A stretch of DNA of 56,699 bases from Salibacterium aidingense DSM 18341 (GCF_000429685.1 NZ_AUCI01000021.1:1-56699); one strand, 5' to 3'. Counted from the stretch's first letter, positions 18,574-27,412 are shown. Translations and numbers: made by a program. Notes: a model not told the origin generated them from the letters alone.

Positions 18574-21069
18574 TCAAGCCTTTTTTCTTTTTAAGGGAAC
18601 GGAATGGCGGACGGGGATAGCTGCCCATTTTGGAATGTTCCGCTGAATTTTAGCTGCCATCACCGTCATATCGTCATTGATTTGGCCCTGTGATACTCGT
18701 ATGACCCGCTCGAGTAAATGATCAGCTATTTGCTGCGGCTCTTCTATTTCCATTTGGGATATCACACGCTTCATCCACATCTCTTTGTTTTCAATCTGGG
18801 TGGCAGCATCAAAAATTCCATCGCTCATCATGATTAAGATGTCGCCGTCTCTCATTTGTTCTGTGACGACATCAAGCTCTGCGTGCTCCATCATCCCGAT
18901 TGGCAGATTTCCGGCTTCAATTTGTTTTACTTTTCCATCTCTTTTAATAAAGCTTGGAATGGAGCCTATTTTTATAAAACGTCCTTCGGCTTTTTGCAGG
19001 TCCATCATAAATAAATCAAGAGTGGAAAACATTTCTTCATTCGAACGTAAACTTAATACTGAATTGATCGAACGTATGGCGGTGGTCTCATCCATGCCCG
19101 ACGCCAGGATCGTTTGTAAAATCTGCAGCGCCGAATGACTTTCTCTCCGGGCTTTTTGTCCGCTCCCCATTCCATCACTGATAGCCATGACATACTTTCC
19201 TGTCCCAATATCCATCGCCGCGTGACTGTCTCCTGAGACCCATCCCCCTTCTTTGGCTACTGTGGCCGTCCCTGTTTCCACGGTAAATGTCCTTGCTGAG
19301 GTGAAGGTAAAGTTGGAATACTCCGTCATTTCCTCATAAGGCTCTTCTCGATCTACAATGATATGTTCTTTTAAAATATCCGAAAGCATCGGGGCTATTA
19401 TTTTTTCTGCCTGCTCCATGCCCGATGACTTTAACACACTCATTTCCACTTCCACGTTCCCTTCATCCAGGCGGTAGATGTCGACGTGGCCTATATCCAG
19501 CCCGGCCTCGTGTAAGGCATCATAAATTTGTTCTTCCTGGGCATGATGGGCTTCTTTTTCTTTTTGAATTTCTTTTGCAAAGTTTTCCATCACCTGGGAA
19601 ACCCCCTGAAGCTGATCGGCCACCAGCTGGCGGCTTTCCTGGATATGCTGGGTCATCGCTTTTCTCGTTTGATCCTGTTGTAATATTTCTGCCATAACAT
19701 CTGTCATCCGTTTATCATAATGACAATGTTTTTTCCACCGGTTTCTAGTTCTCGCGCTAACTTTTCCGTTCTCTCCCAATTCCTGCATTAAGTCCGTCAT
19801 TCCATCATAGGTGGTGTGAAATTGAGTCACCCAGCATCTTTCTTTGCGAAAACACGTTTGGCAAGTTTTTTCTGTCACCTGGCTCAATAACTCATCCCTA
19901 TGTTTATCCGCTTTTTCCGTTTCTTCCGCGTCTGGATTGGATCCAAAGCTGGTGGATAACGTTTGAAATAGATCAGAAAACTTTTCTACCTTCATGGCGG
20001 TTACGTCTCTGATTTTTTTCATATGTTTTTGCTGCTCGCGGGCATATTCCGGCGTACCTGGAATATATTTTTCAATAAAAGAGGTTAGAAATCGTGGAGT
20101 AAACAGAAATACTACCACAGCAGCGGCAGATTCGGCCAACGTTAACGATACACCGCTCAAGCCGTCCCCATACAGGGCAATTAAGGCAGTGCCAAGTAAA
20201 ACGCCGACACTGACACCTGTTTTTCCGCCTTCTTTCAGCAGTCCGCCTAACAGCCCGGCAAAAGCCAGTAAACTCATTTGATATAGATTGGCAATCGAAG
20301 CCAGACTCAGCACCAATCCGGCAATCACGCCGACAGAAGCACCTATCGCAGCCCCGCCGGTATAAGCAAACATAAGCACGAGGTAACGAGCCAGCATATG
20401 TTCTGCAGCCATGCCGTATACGACCCATCCAATCGCTCCTGTCATAATCGAAGCAAGGAGGATAATAAAGCAGATAATCTCTTCATGCTTTAGTGGCTGC
20501 CTTCGTTTATTTGTAATAAGTAAGGGAAGACTTTGCAGAAAAATCATGGTCAGCATAAAACTCAATCCGGACTCAATGCCGGCCATTACAAAGGAATATG
20601 GGGTAACGGTCCCTTCTGCCAGCCAGGTTGTTCCAGTTCTTGCTCCCATTGTTGCCAAAAAAACCGTGATCGGAAGCGTCCACGTGGTTTTCCAGCCGTA
20701 GCGCGTGATCCACTCATACATGACAATAAATAAAGGAATCGCTGCTATGACAAAGGCAGCATGAAAAAGAGCCCCTGAAAACGTACCGGCTATCACTCCG
20801 GCTGCGCCAATTACTGCTTTTTCTTTTCTCCAGGCATACACCGCCGCAAAAAAGGGAACAGCAAAGGGAAATAATTCGGCTAACAATACGGCTCGTCCCA
20901 ATAGAAGACCTGTAATAAACACCAGGGCCCCCCATTGAATAAATAAACGTTCCATTCCTGTTAAAGTTTTGGTTTTCAAACGCTGCTGGACTCTTCTCCC
21001 CTTTCTCCAGACAGCATCCCACATTGGCTGAACTTCTTCTGCCCGTCTGACTAAGTCTTTCTGGTGCAT
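18574..21069 (-). CDS. spoIIE: stage II sporulation protein E, SpoIIAA-P phosphatase
   Basis: Membrane phosphatase that activates SigF in the forespore by dephosphorylating SpoIIAA, and takes part in polar septum formation with FtsZ. Residues 45-330 hold about ten membrane helices; a central FtsZ-interacting region includes the cysteine cluster CQTCFRKERC (about 405); the C-terminal PP2C domain shows VSGDSH, ISDGMGSG, MMSDGIFDA and NDDMTVM metal sites. About 831 residues. The ATG at 21069 is preferred because AGGTGG lies eight bases upstream; earlier GTG codons overlap that site. Transcription starts from a Spo0A-type promoter (21105-21137). Confidence 0.97.
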   Translation of the reverse strand: MHQKDLVRRAEEVQPMWDAVWRKGRRVQQRLKTKTLTGMERLFIQWGALVFITGLLLGRAVLLAELFPFAVPFFAAVYAWRKEKAVIGAAGVIAGTFSGALFHAAFVIAAIPLFIVMYEWITRYGWKTTWTLPITVFLATMGARTGTTWLAEGTVTPYSFVMAGIESGLSFMLTMIFLQSLPLLITNKRRQPLKHEEIICFIILLASIMTGAIGWVVYGMAAEHMLARYLVLMFAYTGGAAIGASVGVIAGLVLSLASIANLYQMSLLAFAGLLGGLLKEGGKTGVSVGVLLGTALIALYGDGLSGVSLTLAESAAAVVVFLFTPRFLTSFIEKYIPGTPEYAREQQKHMKKIRDVTAMKVEKFSDLFQTLSTSFGSNPDAEETEKADKHRDELLSQVTEKTCQTCFRKERCWVTQFHTTYDGMTDLMQELGENGKVSARTRNRWKKHCHYDKRMTDVMAEILQQDQTRKAMTQHIQESRQLVADQLQGVSQVMENFAKEIQKEKEAHHAQEEQIYDALHEAGLDIGHVDIYRLDEGNVEVEMSVLKSSGMEQAEKIIAPMLSDILKEHIIVDREEPYEEMTEYSNFTFTSARTFTVETGTATVAKEGGWVSGDSHAAMDIGTGKYVMAISDGMGSGQKARRESHSALQILQTILASGMDETTAIRSINSVLSLRSNEEMFSTLDLFMMDLQKAEGRFIKIGSIPSFIKRDGKVKQIEAGNLPIGMMEHAELDVVTEQMRDGDILIMMSDGIFDAATQIENKEMWMKRVISQMEIEEPQQIADHLLERVIRVSQGQINDDMTVMAAKIQRNIPKWAAIPVRHSVPLKRKKA

Positions 21070-21104
21070 AACCTTCACCACCTGCTCCTTAGATTATGGA
21101 GCTT

Positions 21105-21170
21105 ATTATACCTGCTTCGTTTTTCAATGTTTGTCAAAATAACCACTAGGATCAAAAAAATCCTTCGACG
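21105..21170 (-). promoter_or_regulatory. Spo0A-controlled spoIIE promoter with 21-bp spacer
   Basis: On minus, TTGACA (21132-21137) and TATAAT (21105-21110) are both perfect but separated by 21 bases instead of 17. The same odd spacing is known for B. subtilis spoIIE, where Spo0A-P is needed. A Spo0A box CGTCGAA (consensus TGTCGAA, six of seven) lies at 21164-21170, upstream of the -35 box. Confidence 0.85.
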
Positions 21171-21300
21171 TTTTCCAGTCCCTTCTATTTCAAGGGCTGA
21201 GCTCACCTTAACGGTAAAACCGGGAGTCCGGCAGGCAAATTGGAACAATTTATTACAGCAAATGAACGGGAATTGTGTGGGAGAATGAAAAGAGGAAAAG

Positions 21301-21340
21301 AAAAAAGCTTGTTTTCCGTGATAGTTACGGAAAACAAGCT
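21301..21340 (-). terminator. strong terminator after tRNA-Met
   Basis: A perfect 14-bp stem (arms 21306-21319 and 21327-21340, beginning AGCTTGTTTTCC) with a 7-base loop, followed on minus by TTTTTTCTTTT. It ends the tRNA transcript and insulates spoIIE. Confidence 0.92.
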
Positions 21341-21361
21341 AGCGATGTTTTTATGTAAATA

Positions 21362-21438
21362 TGGTAGCGGCGGAGGGAATCGAACCCCCGACCTTACGGG
21401 TATGAACCGTACGCTCTAGCCAGCTGAGCTACGCCGCC
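21362..21438 (-). tRNA. tRNA-Met (elongator, anticodon CAU)
   Basis: A 77-nucleotide cloverleaf read on minus: acceptor GGCGGCG pairing with CGCCGCT, D-arm AGCTCAGCTGGCTAGAGC, anticodon loop TTCATAC, T-arm with GGTTCGATTCC and an encoded CCA end. It is close to B. subtilis elongator tRNA-Met and lies between yabR and spoIIE like trnSL-Met. The tRNA-Glu that accompanies it in B. subtilis is absent. Confidence 0.95.
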
Positions 21439-21571
21439 TTAAGAAAAGCAACACGAATGATTATATAATGTCAGCCTTGAGAGCGTCAACCATTAATTAT
21501 GAATAGCTTTAGAATAGAGGACAGATCCGCTAGATCCTTTGAAAAGCGGAGACCGGCTTTAGCCACCTTTT

Positions 21572-21748
21572 GGACATTTATTCCGTTAAATGGGAGATTT
21601 AGCTGCCTGAGATGGCTTTTTCGGACATTTGTTCCGCTATTCGGGTTTTGGAACGCTTCTTTTCCGCTAAAATGGGGAAATAACGTACCAAATGTCCGCT
21701 TTCCCCTCCAAAATGGGAAATATCGAAGAAATAACGGAATAAATGTCC
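21572..21748. repeat. dispersed palindromic element, copy A
   Basis: Two forward motifs (GGACATTTATTCCGTTA at 21572, GGACATTTGTTCCGCTAT at 21623-21640) face two reversed copies (ATAACGTACCAAATGTCC at 21680-21697, ATAACGGAATAAATGTCC at 21731-21748). A second copy with the same four-motif layout is at 41534-41709. From 21623 on, the two copies align without gaps at roughly 85 percent identity by eye. No transposase is present. The minus strand stays open through both copies, with repeated GHLFRYF-like peptides, but no ribosome site supports translation. Confidence 0.75.
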
Positions 21749-21759
21749 ACCCGCTTTTC

Positions 21760-21981
21760 TGCTAAGAAAAGCGCAAGGCGCCGGCTTAAATAAAGGTTCT
21801 TCGTCGTGGACGTCCTGTGATCGCCACATCCTGTGGAAGGAGACCCGCCGAGGAGGCCTGCCGCGAAAGTCGCGGGTTGTTCGCGTCCTGTGGCAGCAAG
21901 GCGATCTGACCTGCCTCTCCTGCAGACCTTTGAGCCGATGGCACCTGAAGCGGCGCAACGTTTTATACCTTCGTATCTATT
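21760..21981. other. gene-free structured spacer before tRNA-Met
   Basis: No gene is seen here. The stretch starts with AAAAGCGCAAGGCGCC, a motif also found near metS (47733), and includes the palindrome CCACATCCTGTGG (21824-21836) and the hairpin CCGCGAAAGTCGCGG (about 21861-21875). Base composition is more GC-rich than flanking DNA. It resembles the palindromic content of the element after lysS. Confidence 0.5.
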
Positions 21982-22024
21982 AAAAAACTGTCGGAAACGT
22001 TTTACGGGGAAACATTTCCGACAG
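21982..22024 (-). terminator. intrinsic terminator after yabR
   Basis: Long hairpin on minus: CTGTCGGAAA pairs with TTTCCGACAG, extended by an inner GTTT/AAAC part, followed by TTTTTTAAT. Confidence 0.9.
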
Positions 22025-22057
22025 CCGGCAGAGATTATTATTTATTCAACAGCAAGT

Positions 22058-22477
22058 TTATCGTCTGGAACCACCGCCGCGCTTGGCATCCGTTTGCTTT
22101 CTTAAAGACGAAAGCCGTTCTTCGCTATCCTTCATAAATCTGTTCATTTTTTCTTCAAAGGATAAAGAACGCTGCCCTTTGTTGCCGGGGCCGCCGCGTC
22201 CGCCTTTGGAGCGGTCATTTTTAGGACGGTCTTCCTGCGGCCGGTCGACTGCTTTACGGATAGAAAGGCCTATCTTTCCATCATCTTCTACTTTCATCAC
22301 CTTAACGGTGACTTCATCTCCGACACTGACAAACTGATTAATATCTTCCACATACTTATCTGCAATTTCACTGATGTGAACTAATCCAGTTTTTCCGTCC
22401 GGCAGCTCAACAAATGCTCCAAAGTTAGTGATACCAGTGACTTTCCCTTGTAACTTGCTGCCTACTTCAATTGACAT
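22058..22477 (-). CDS. yabR: S1-domain RNA-binding protein YabR
   Basis: A 139-residue protein with one N-terminal S1 RNA-binding domain (residues 1-73: GSKLQGKVTGITNFGAFVEL, GLVHISEIADKYVEDI, KVMKVEDDGKIGLSIRKA). A low-complexity stretch rich in Arg, Asp and Gly follows (about 78-102), then a charged helix. This is the YabR/general stress protein 13 type; a role at the ribosome is suggested in the family but the precise function is open. It has a near-perfect promoter and its own terminator, so it is probably a monocistronic, well expressed gene. Confidence 0.92.
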   Translation of the reverse strand: MSIEVGSKLQGKVTGITNFGAFVELPDGKTGLVHISEIADKYVEDINQFVSVGDEVTVKVMKVEDDGKIGLSIRKAVDRPQEDRPKNDRSKGGRGGPGNKGQRSLSFEEKMNRFMKDSEERLSSLRKQTDAKRGGGSRR

Positions 22478-22510
22478 TTAAAAAATGCTCCTCCTTGTAT
22501 TTTCGAGCTT

Positions 22511-22531
22511 GATTTTAACAGAGTTAAAATC
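22511..22531 (-). promoter_or_regulatory. hairpin at the predicted 5' end of yabR mRNA
   Basis: A perfect 9-bp stem (GATTTTAAC / GTTAAAATC, 3-base loop). The predicted transcription start of the yabR promoter, about seven bases after its -10 box, falls at the edge of this stem. Such 5'-terminal stem-loops stabilise some Bacillus mRNAs; that role here is inferred. Confidence 0.5.
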
Positions 22532-22537
22532 ATTATC

Positions 22538-22567
22538 ATTATACTCGACTGGCAAAAAAAGTGTCAA
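22538..22567 (-). promoter_or_regulatory. strong SigA promoter of yabR
   Basis: On minus, TTGACA (22562-22567), 18 bases, TATAAT (22538-22543). Both boxes match consensus perfectly. The -35 box overlaps the last codons of divIC. Confidence 0.8.
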
Positions 22568-22962
22568 TCTGCTTTCTCGGATGATTCATCAGGGAGTTTA
22601 AATAAGGTTTCTCCCGGCTTCGTTAAATAGTAATCCCGTCTTGCAATCTCTGCTATGTAATCCAGATCATTGTAATTCTCTATCTCCTGCTTTAAATGGG
22701 CTTCCTCCGCCTTCAATTCTTCCATTTTCTGTTCGAGCTGGGCCCGTTCTGTTTTTTTGGCTTCCAGAGCAGACCATTGGGAGGTCAGAAGCACAGTAAA
22801 GACAACGGCAAGAAGGACCCCAGCGACAGAGAGGGCAGTCAGCCGGCGGATTAGTCCGCGTCTATGTTTCCCGGCAGCCGTCTGCTGCCGTTCCCGCTTC
22901 TTTTCCTCCTCCTGTACAAAGGAGCGGTTAATTTTTGTAACTTTTTTCTTGTCTGATATCAA
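22564..22962 (-). CDS. divIC: cell division protein DivIC (FtsB-like)
   Basis: Small bitopic septum protein that pairs with FtsL and DivIB. Residues 1-38 are cytoplasmic and basic, 39-60 form one membrane helix (TALSVAGVLLAVVFTVLL), and 65-97 a coiled coil with heptads (LEAKKTERAQLEQKMEELKA). The C-terminal YIAEIARRDYYLTKPGETLF is the conserved DivIC end. 132 residues. The start is TTG, seven bases after GGAGGG. It follows yabQ by about 30 bases in the yabN-to-divIC operon. Confidence 0.94.
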   Translation of the reverse strand: MISDKKKVTKINRSFVQEEEKKRERQQTAAGKHRRGLIRRLTALSVAGVLLAVVFTVLLTSQWSALEAKKTERAQLEQKMEELKAEEAHLKQEIENYNDLDYIAEIARRDYYLTKPGETLFKLPDESSEKAD

Positions 22963-22993
22963 TACATATCCCTCCGGCTTTGTTTAAGCTCCA

Positions 22994-23566
22994 TCAGTCT
23001 TTTAACAGGCGGGTTAACACGTCCGCTGTTTTTCTTATAAAAGTAAGGATGGGCAGGGGGAGAATTCGTTTGATCATCGGAGCAGCAGCACGAGCCATCC
23101 ACGTTAAAGGGAAAAGCAGAACCCGCAGGATAAGGGACAGAATTTTTTTAATAATGGTTAATCCTATCATAACGGAGGACGCTGTCAGTTTCAATATGAA
23201 TTTTACCGGGTGGATCAGCAGCACCTGTATAACAGCAGTAATAAACCTGATCAGCCAGCGGACGGCCGTCAATACATGTTCCAATCCAACCAAAAAGGAG
23301 GGACGCCCGAGATGCCGGTAAAGGAGAAATCCCGCAGCCAGTCCCGCAAAAATATAAAGGCGGAGTTCTCCTTCATTCACACGAAGAAGCACATAGAATA
23401 CAAGCAGCGCCTGTACGATCCAAAATAGGACATCTCCGCCTGCGCGGGCCCACAGCCGGCGGAACGTATGCAGGGTGATCCGTTCGTAAACATCCATATT
23501 CACTCCGATAATGATTCCCATCATAATCATAGCAGCCATGGTCTGAAACTGGACGGCTAAACTCAC
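22994..23566 (-). CDS. yabQ: spore cortex biosynthesis membrane protein YabQ
   Basis: A 190-residue membrane protein with about four or five helices (residues 5-25, 45-62, 68-84, then two long helices at 105-165) and a basic C terminus. The family is needed for cortex formation in B. subtilis, where it sits in the outer forespore membrane. The GTG start overlaps the yabP stop (GTGA), so the two are translationally coupled. Length and position match the family, although sequence conservation is modest. Confidence 0.88.
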   Translation of the reverse strand: MSLAVQFQTMAAMIMMGIIIGVNMDVYERITLHTFRRLWARAGGDVLFWIVQALLVFYVLLRVNEGELRLYIFAGLAAGFLLYRHLGRPSFLVGLEHVLTAVRWLIRFITAVIQVLLIHPVKFILKLTASSVMIGLTIIKKILSLILRVLLFPLTWMARAAAPMIKRILPLPILTFIRKTADVLTRLLKD

Positions 23567-23859
23567 TTAAATAACTTCCCTAAGAACCCTTTTGATTTTC
23601 CCTGCGATTGGTCCACATAAACAAGATCGTCCACTTTTCCTTCAATGGCAATGACTCCTTCATGGACATCCAGGTTTTTAATGTGAAGCTGATGCCCGCG
23701 TACAGATAGAAACCCCATGGACGTTTCTAATAAAAACTCCTCATTATCAAAACTTTCAACTTCTTTGACCCCGGTTATTTCAAGGCTTTTTCTACCTTTC
23801 ATAATGATATCATGAGAAGCTTCGGGTCGCGGCAGCATGGATTCATCTTGGAATGACAT
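23563..23859 (-). CDS. yabP: spore cortex biosynthesis protein YabP
   Basis: A 98-residue soluble protein of the YabP/YqfC family, made up of beta-rich repeats; conserved parts are HDIIMKGRKSLEITGV, VESFDNEEFLLETSMGFLSVRG and LDVHEGVIAIEGKVDDLVY. With YabQ it is needed for cortex assembly. The ATG at 23859 has AAAGGAG eight bases upstream; the longer in-frame start at 23895 has no ribosome site. The C terminus KGFLGKLFK matches B. subtilis. Confidence 0.92.
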   Translation of the reverse strand: MSFQDESMLPRPEASHDIIMKGRKSLEITGVKEVESFDNEEFLLETSMGFLSVRGHQLHIKNLDVHEGVIAIEGKVDDLVYVDQSQGKSKGFLGKLFK

Positions 23860-23937
23860 ATAGTATGCTCCTTTCACGGATAGCTTGTATCCCATCTATA
23901 TGCCCGTCCTTCCGGAGTTAGTAGTAAAAAAATAAAA

Positions 23938-24195
23938 TTAAGAGAGGGGTTCTTCTTTCAGGAGGGTGTACATGGAATCCGACGCTTCTTTTTTCGTCGT
24001 ATCCTGTATCTGCTCCACCCGGACCGTCACAACTTTGGAGCCGAACTGTATCGTGATCTCGTCTCCCGGCGCCACTTCTGTCCCCGCCTTGGCTTTATTC
24101 CCGTTCACCGTAATTCTTCCCTGGGATGCTACTTCCTTTGCCAATGTTCTTCGTTTAATCAGGCGGGATACTTTTAAAAATTTATCAATCCTCAT
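23938..24195 (-). CDS. rqcP: S4-domain ribosome quality-control protein RqcP (YabO)
   Basis: An 85-residue RNA-binding protein consisting of one S4 domain (RIDKFLKVSRLIKRRTLAKEVA, ITVNGNKAK, PGDEITIQFG). In B. subtilis RqcP works with RqcH in adding alanine tails to stalled peptides on the 50S subunit. The ATG at 24195 follows AAAGGAGAGG; the ORF can be read further upstream only through the yabN 3' end. It overlaps yabN by 11 bases. Confidence 0.93.
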   Translation of the reverse strand: MRIDKFLKVSRLIKRRTLAKEVASQGRITVNGNKAKAGTEVAPGDEITIQFGSKVVTVRVEQIQDTTKKEASDSMYTLLKEEPLS

Positions 24196-25702
24196 GCAAC
24201 GCCTCTCCTTTCGTCTTTGATTTTGCTTCCTCCCATAATACATCCATTTCCTCCAGCGTCGTCTCTTGTGGGGAAGTGCCTTGCTCTCGTAATGCTTCTT
24301 CAATATATAAGAAGCGCTTTCGGAATTTGTGGTTTGTCATATGCAGGGATTCCTCCGGATACAGTTTATGAAACCTACCCAGGTTCACCAGTACAAACAG
24401 GAGATCGCCAAATTCTTTTTTCATCGATTCCATAGAACCATGTTTTACTTCATAGAGCCACTCCGCTAATTCTTCCTGCATTTTTTTCCACATAGGGGCG
24501 TCTTCCCCCCAATCAAAGCCAACACTGCCTGCTTTTTTTTGTAATTCATAGGCCTGCATCAACGCCGGCATAGAAGCCGGAATATCTTCTAATAACGAAC
24601 GTTCCTTCTCTGTTTCCGCTTTTTCCTTCTGTTTAATGGTTTCCCAGTTTGCATTCACCTGTTCTTCACTCTCTGCTTCGGCTGTTCCGAAAACATGCGG
24701 GTGCCGGCGGATCATCTTTTCCGTTAATGTTTTTATAACATCTTCTATTGTAAAAAACCCTTCTTCTTCACTGATCTGCGCATGAAGCAGCACTTGAAGC
24801 AGGACATCACCTAATTCTTCCTGTAAATGGTCCTCCTGCTTTTCATCAATGGCAGCCAGCACCTCATGTGCTTCTTCCAGGAGATACCTTTTTAACGACT
24901 GGTGGGTCTGTTTCCTGTCCCATGGACAGCCATCCGGAGCGCGCAGCTTAGCGATAACCTCCCGGAGCGTTGAAAATTCATGATATAACAAGGATTCTTC
25001 GCTCACCGGCGGGACATATAAAGCGGTCAAATTGTCGACATTCATTTTTCTATCCAATTCAAACAAGGGAAGGCGCTGCTGCTTTTCTTCTGATGTCCCT
25101 GCGGCGGTGACAAGGGTTACTTCATATTCATCCGGATACTTTTCCATCAACGTTAACTTCACTTCAGAGGCTGTCATCTTGTCATAAATCTGGCTGATAA
25201 TGAGGTGCTGGGTCATCTGTACATCTGTACCCGGTAATGCTGTCGCATCCAACAGTTGAAAACCATCATTGGGATCTATTCCCAGAGCTGCAAACATGGG
25301 ATCAAGAAAGCTCTGTCCTCCTTCGATCTTTACCTCCAGACGTCCCAGTCTTTCTTCTTCAAGCAGCAGCTGTACGGTAGCTTCGGCTGTCATAGGGTGG
25401 CCTGGAACAGCATAGTAAATGGTTCCATAGCTAAATAGGGCCTTTTTTAATTCTTCCACAATGGACCCATATACCTGCTGGAAAGAAGAGCCGGCTTCAT
25501 ACCAATCATCGAAGCTTTGATAATATACTCCTTCCTGTTCGAGTTCAGCAACAACAGGATGTTTGCTCGTACGCAAATACAGATGTTCCCTTTGAAGCAG
25601 TGTTCTATAAACACCAAGGGGGAGCTGTGAAAGGTCCCCTGCTCCTAAACCAAGAATGTGAATCACGGGAAGTGATTTATTTTCGTTTTGCTCTATTTTC
25701 AC
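24185..25702 (-). CDS. yabN: tetrapyrrole methylase-like / MazG pyrophosphohydrolase fusion YabN
   Basis: A 505-residue two-part protein. Residues 10-220 resemble the SAM-dependent tetrapyrrole methylase fold (IHILGLGAGDLSQLPLG, YAVPGHPMTAEATV). From about 250 a MazG NTP pyrophosphohydrolase domain follows with CPWDRKQTHQSL, EEAHEVLAAI and EELGDVLLQVLLHAQ (metal-binding EExxE and ExxD), then a second MazG-like half to the C terminus. Likely hydrolyses non-canonical or stress NTPs; the substrate of the first domain is unknown. GTG start after AAAGGAG. Overlaps both yabM and rqcP. Confidence 0.92.
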   Translation of the reverse strand: MKIEQNENKSLPVIHILGLGAGDLSQLPLGVYRTLLQREHLYLRTSKHPVVAELEQEGVYYQSFDDWYEAGSSFQQVYGSIVEELKKALFSYGTIYYAVPGHPMTAEATVQLLLEEERLGRLEVKIEGGQSFLDPMFAALGIDPNDGFQLLDATALPGTDVQMTQHLIISQIYDKMTASEVKLTLMEKYPDEYEVTLVTAAGTSEEKQQRLPLFELDRKMNVDNLTALYVPPVSEESLLYHEFSTLREVIAKLRAPDGCPWDRKQTHQSLKRYLLEEAHEVLAAIDEKQEDHLQEELGDVLLQVLLHAQISEEEGFFTIEDVIKTLTEKMIRRHPHVFGTAEAESEEQVNANWETIKQKEKAETEKERSLLEDIPASMPALMQAYELQKKAGSVGFDWGEDAPMWKKMQEELAEWLYEVKHGSMESMKKEFGDLLFVLVNLGRFHKLYPEESLHMTNHKFRKRFLYIEEALREQGTSPQETTLEEMDVLWEEAKSKTKGEALHED

Positions 25703-27302
25703 GGTTCTGCTCCTTTCGTTCCATCCGGTTCACCAGCTTATTCCCAGCGGGAAGCAGCATCCCCTCTTCTTTCGTAAAAAGGGAGAGATGGATCACCGCC
25801 GATACTTGCAGCATCACCCCTAAAGCCGCGGCAGACAAAGCGGTTCCCGCTGCGGAAAGGCGGGTAAATTCCATGAATGAATCGCACCCATATTTTAACA
25901 CAAAAATGATGGCACCCATGCCTGCTAACGCTGCTCCCGCCCGGACCAGCCATGCTATTCCAGGGAAATAGGCATATTTTTTATGATAGATAACCCACGT
26001 ATTTCCTGCTGCGGTGACGGCCATTCCTGCCACAGTAGCTGCCGCAGCTCCGTGAATATCAAAAAGGGGAATCAATATCAGATTGGCTGTCAGTTTCAGT
26101 GTGAAACCAAGCAAGAGTAGAACAGCCGGCCAGAGAAAGCAATTATGTCCCTGCAGGATGGCACCAGTAACCATGATAATTCCGCTGAAAATAAGGGTTA
26201 CCGCCAAAATCTGCATAGCACCTGTCCCTTTTTCATTTTCAAATAACATAATGTTTACAGGCTCAGCGATAATGATTAACCCAATGGCAGCGGCTGTTCC
26301 AATAAACCATGTCAGACGAATAGCCAGCGAAGCATAACGCCGTGACGTTTCCCTGGTTCCTGTCAATTCTTCTTGTTGAATCATTGGTACAACTGTCATG
26401 GAAAACGTCGCAGCAAGGACTGTACCAAATTGAAGCAGCGGCTGGCCGCGGTCAAACACCCCTTTTAAATTTTTTGCCTGATCGGGATCGATGCCATTGG
26501 CTGCCATCACACGAGCTGCGGTAAATGCATCCACCAGTTGGTATAAAATAAATACCATAGCCCCGCAAGCAGTAAGTATCCCGTATATCACCATTTTCCC
26601 ATGGATTTCCTTGAGACGTTTTAGGGTTTCTCCCCAGGAAACACGAATAGCCTTCTCTTTCCAAAACCAGAACCCCAGTAAATAAACAGCTCCGCCGATA
26701 CTTCCCAAAACAGAACCGGCAGCTGCTGCCTGCCCCGCTGCATATACATTCTTTCCCATCCATACAGTAAAAGCGGTTAACGTTAAAATAGCACTAACAC
26801 GGATGACTTGCTCTAAGAGGTGGGAAACGGCCGTCGGGCGCATCTCTCCTATTCCCTGATAATACCCGCGTACAACCGAAAAAACGGGAATAAGCAACAA
26901 TGCCGGAGAGATGTAACGAATTAAACGTTCGAGGTTCGCATCCCCCATCCAGCCAGCGATCCAGGGCGCTCCGGCAAACGCCAGTAAAAACAGGAAAACG
27001 TGAAAGAGAAATAAGGAGATAAAGGCAGCGTATGCTGTGTTTTTTGCTGCTCCTTCTCCAGTATTCACTGTATTTTCCACGATCATTTTGGAGAGTATCA
27101 CTGGAAAGCCATACATGGAAAGAATCATGGCAGCTCCATAAATAGGATAAATCTGCTGGTAGACATACAACCCCTGATCCCCAGCCATATTTTGAAAAGG
27201 GACACGGTATAACGCACTTAACACCTTCCCGATGAAGGCGGCGGCTGTAACAAAAAACGCTCCTTTCCAGAAACGTTTGTTTTTTATGTAGGAGGTGCCC
27301 AT
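25677..27302 (-). CDS. yabM: polysaccharide flippase-family membrane protein YabM (SpoVB/MurJ-like)
   Basis: A 541-residue MOP-superfamily transporter with about 14 membrane helices. The N terminus (GAFFVTAAAFIGKVLSALYRVPFQNM, then GLYVYQQIYPIY) is typical of the SpoVB/YabM/MurJ group of lipid-linked sugar flippases. It may flip a peptidoglycan or spore cortex precursor; which one is not shown by sequence. It begins the operon with yabN, which it overlaps by 26 bases, and lies after the 419-base gap that follows spoVT. Confidence 0.88.
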   Translation of the reverse strand: MGTSYIKNKRFWKGAFFVTAAAFIGKVLSALYRVPFQNMAGDQGLYVYQQIYPIYGAAMILSMYGFPVILSKMIVENTVNTGEGAAKNTAYAAFISLFLFHVFLFLLAFAGAPWIAGWMGDANLERLIRYISPALLLIPVFSVVRGYYQGIGEMRPTAVSHLLEQVIRVSAILTLTAFTVWMGKNVYAAGQAAAAGSVLGSIGGAVYLLGFWFWKEKAIRVSWGETLKRLKEIHGKMVIYGILTACGAMVFILYQLVDAFTAARVMAANGIDPDQAKNLKGVFDRGQPLLQFGTVLAATFSMTVVPMIQQEELTGTRETSRRYASLAIRLTWFIGTAAAIGLIIIAEPVNIMLFENEKGTGAMQILAVTLIFSGIIMVTGAILQGHNCFLWPAVLLLLGFTLKLTANLILIPLFDIHGAAAATVAGMAVTAAGNTWVIYHKKYAYFPGIAWLVRAGAALAGMGAIIFVLKYGCDSFMEFTRLSAAGTALSAAALGVMLQVSAVIHLSLFTKEEGMLLPAGNKLVNRMERKEQNRENRAKRK

Positions 27303-27412
27303 CTCATCCTTCCTTCCTCAGATTCCGAGTATATCACAGAGAAGAAGGACTTTTCTTCCTAAGAAAAACAGCCGTTGAGAAATTCATCCATACTTTCACA
27401 CTTTTAAAAAAG

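Noticed and set aside
21599-21958. Minus-strand reading frame through repeat copy A, with GHLFRYF-like repeats (also 41548-41748 in copy B)
   Set aside because: The repeated peptide follows from the repeated DNA motif; no ribosome site or conserved start. Kept as a repeat, with the open frame mentioned.
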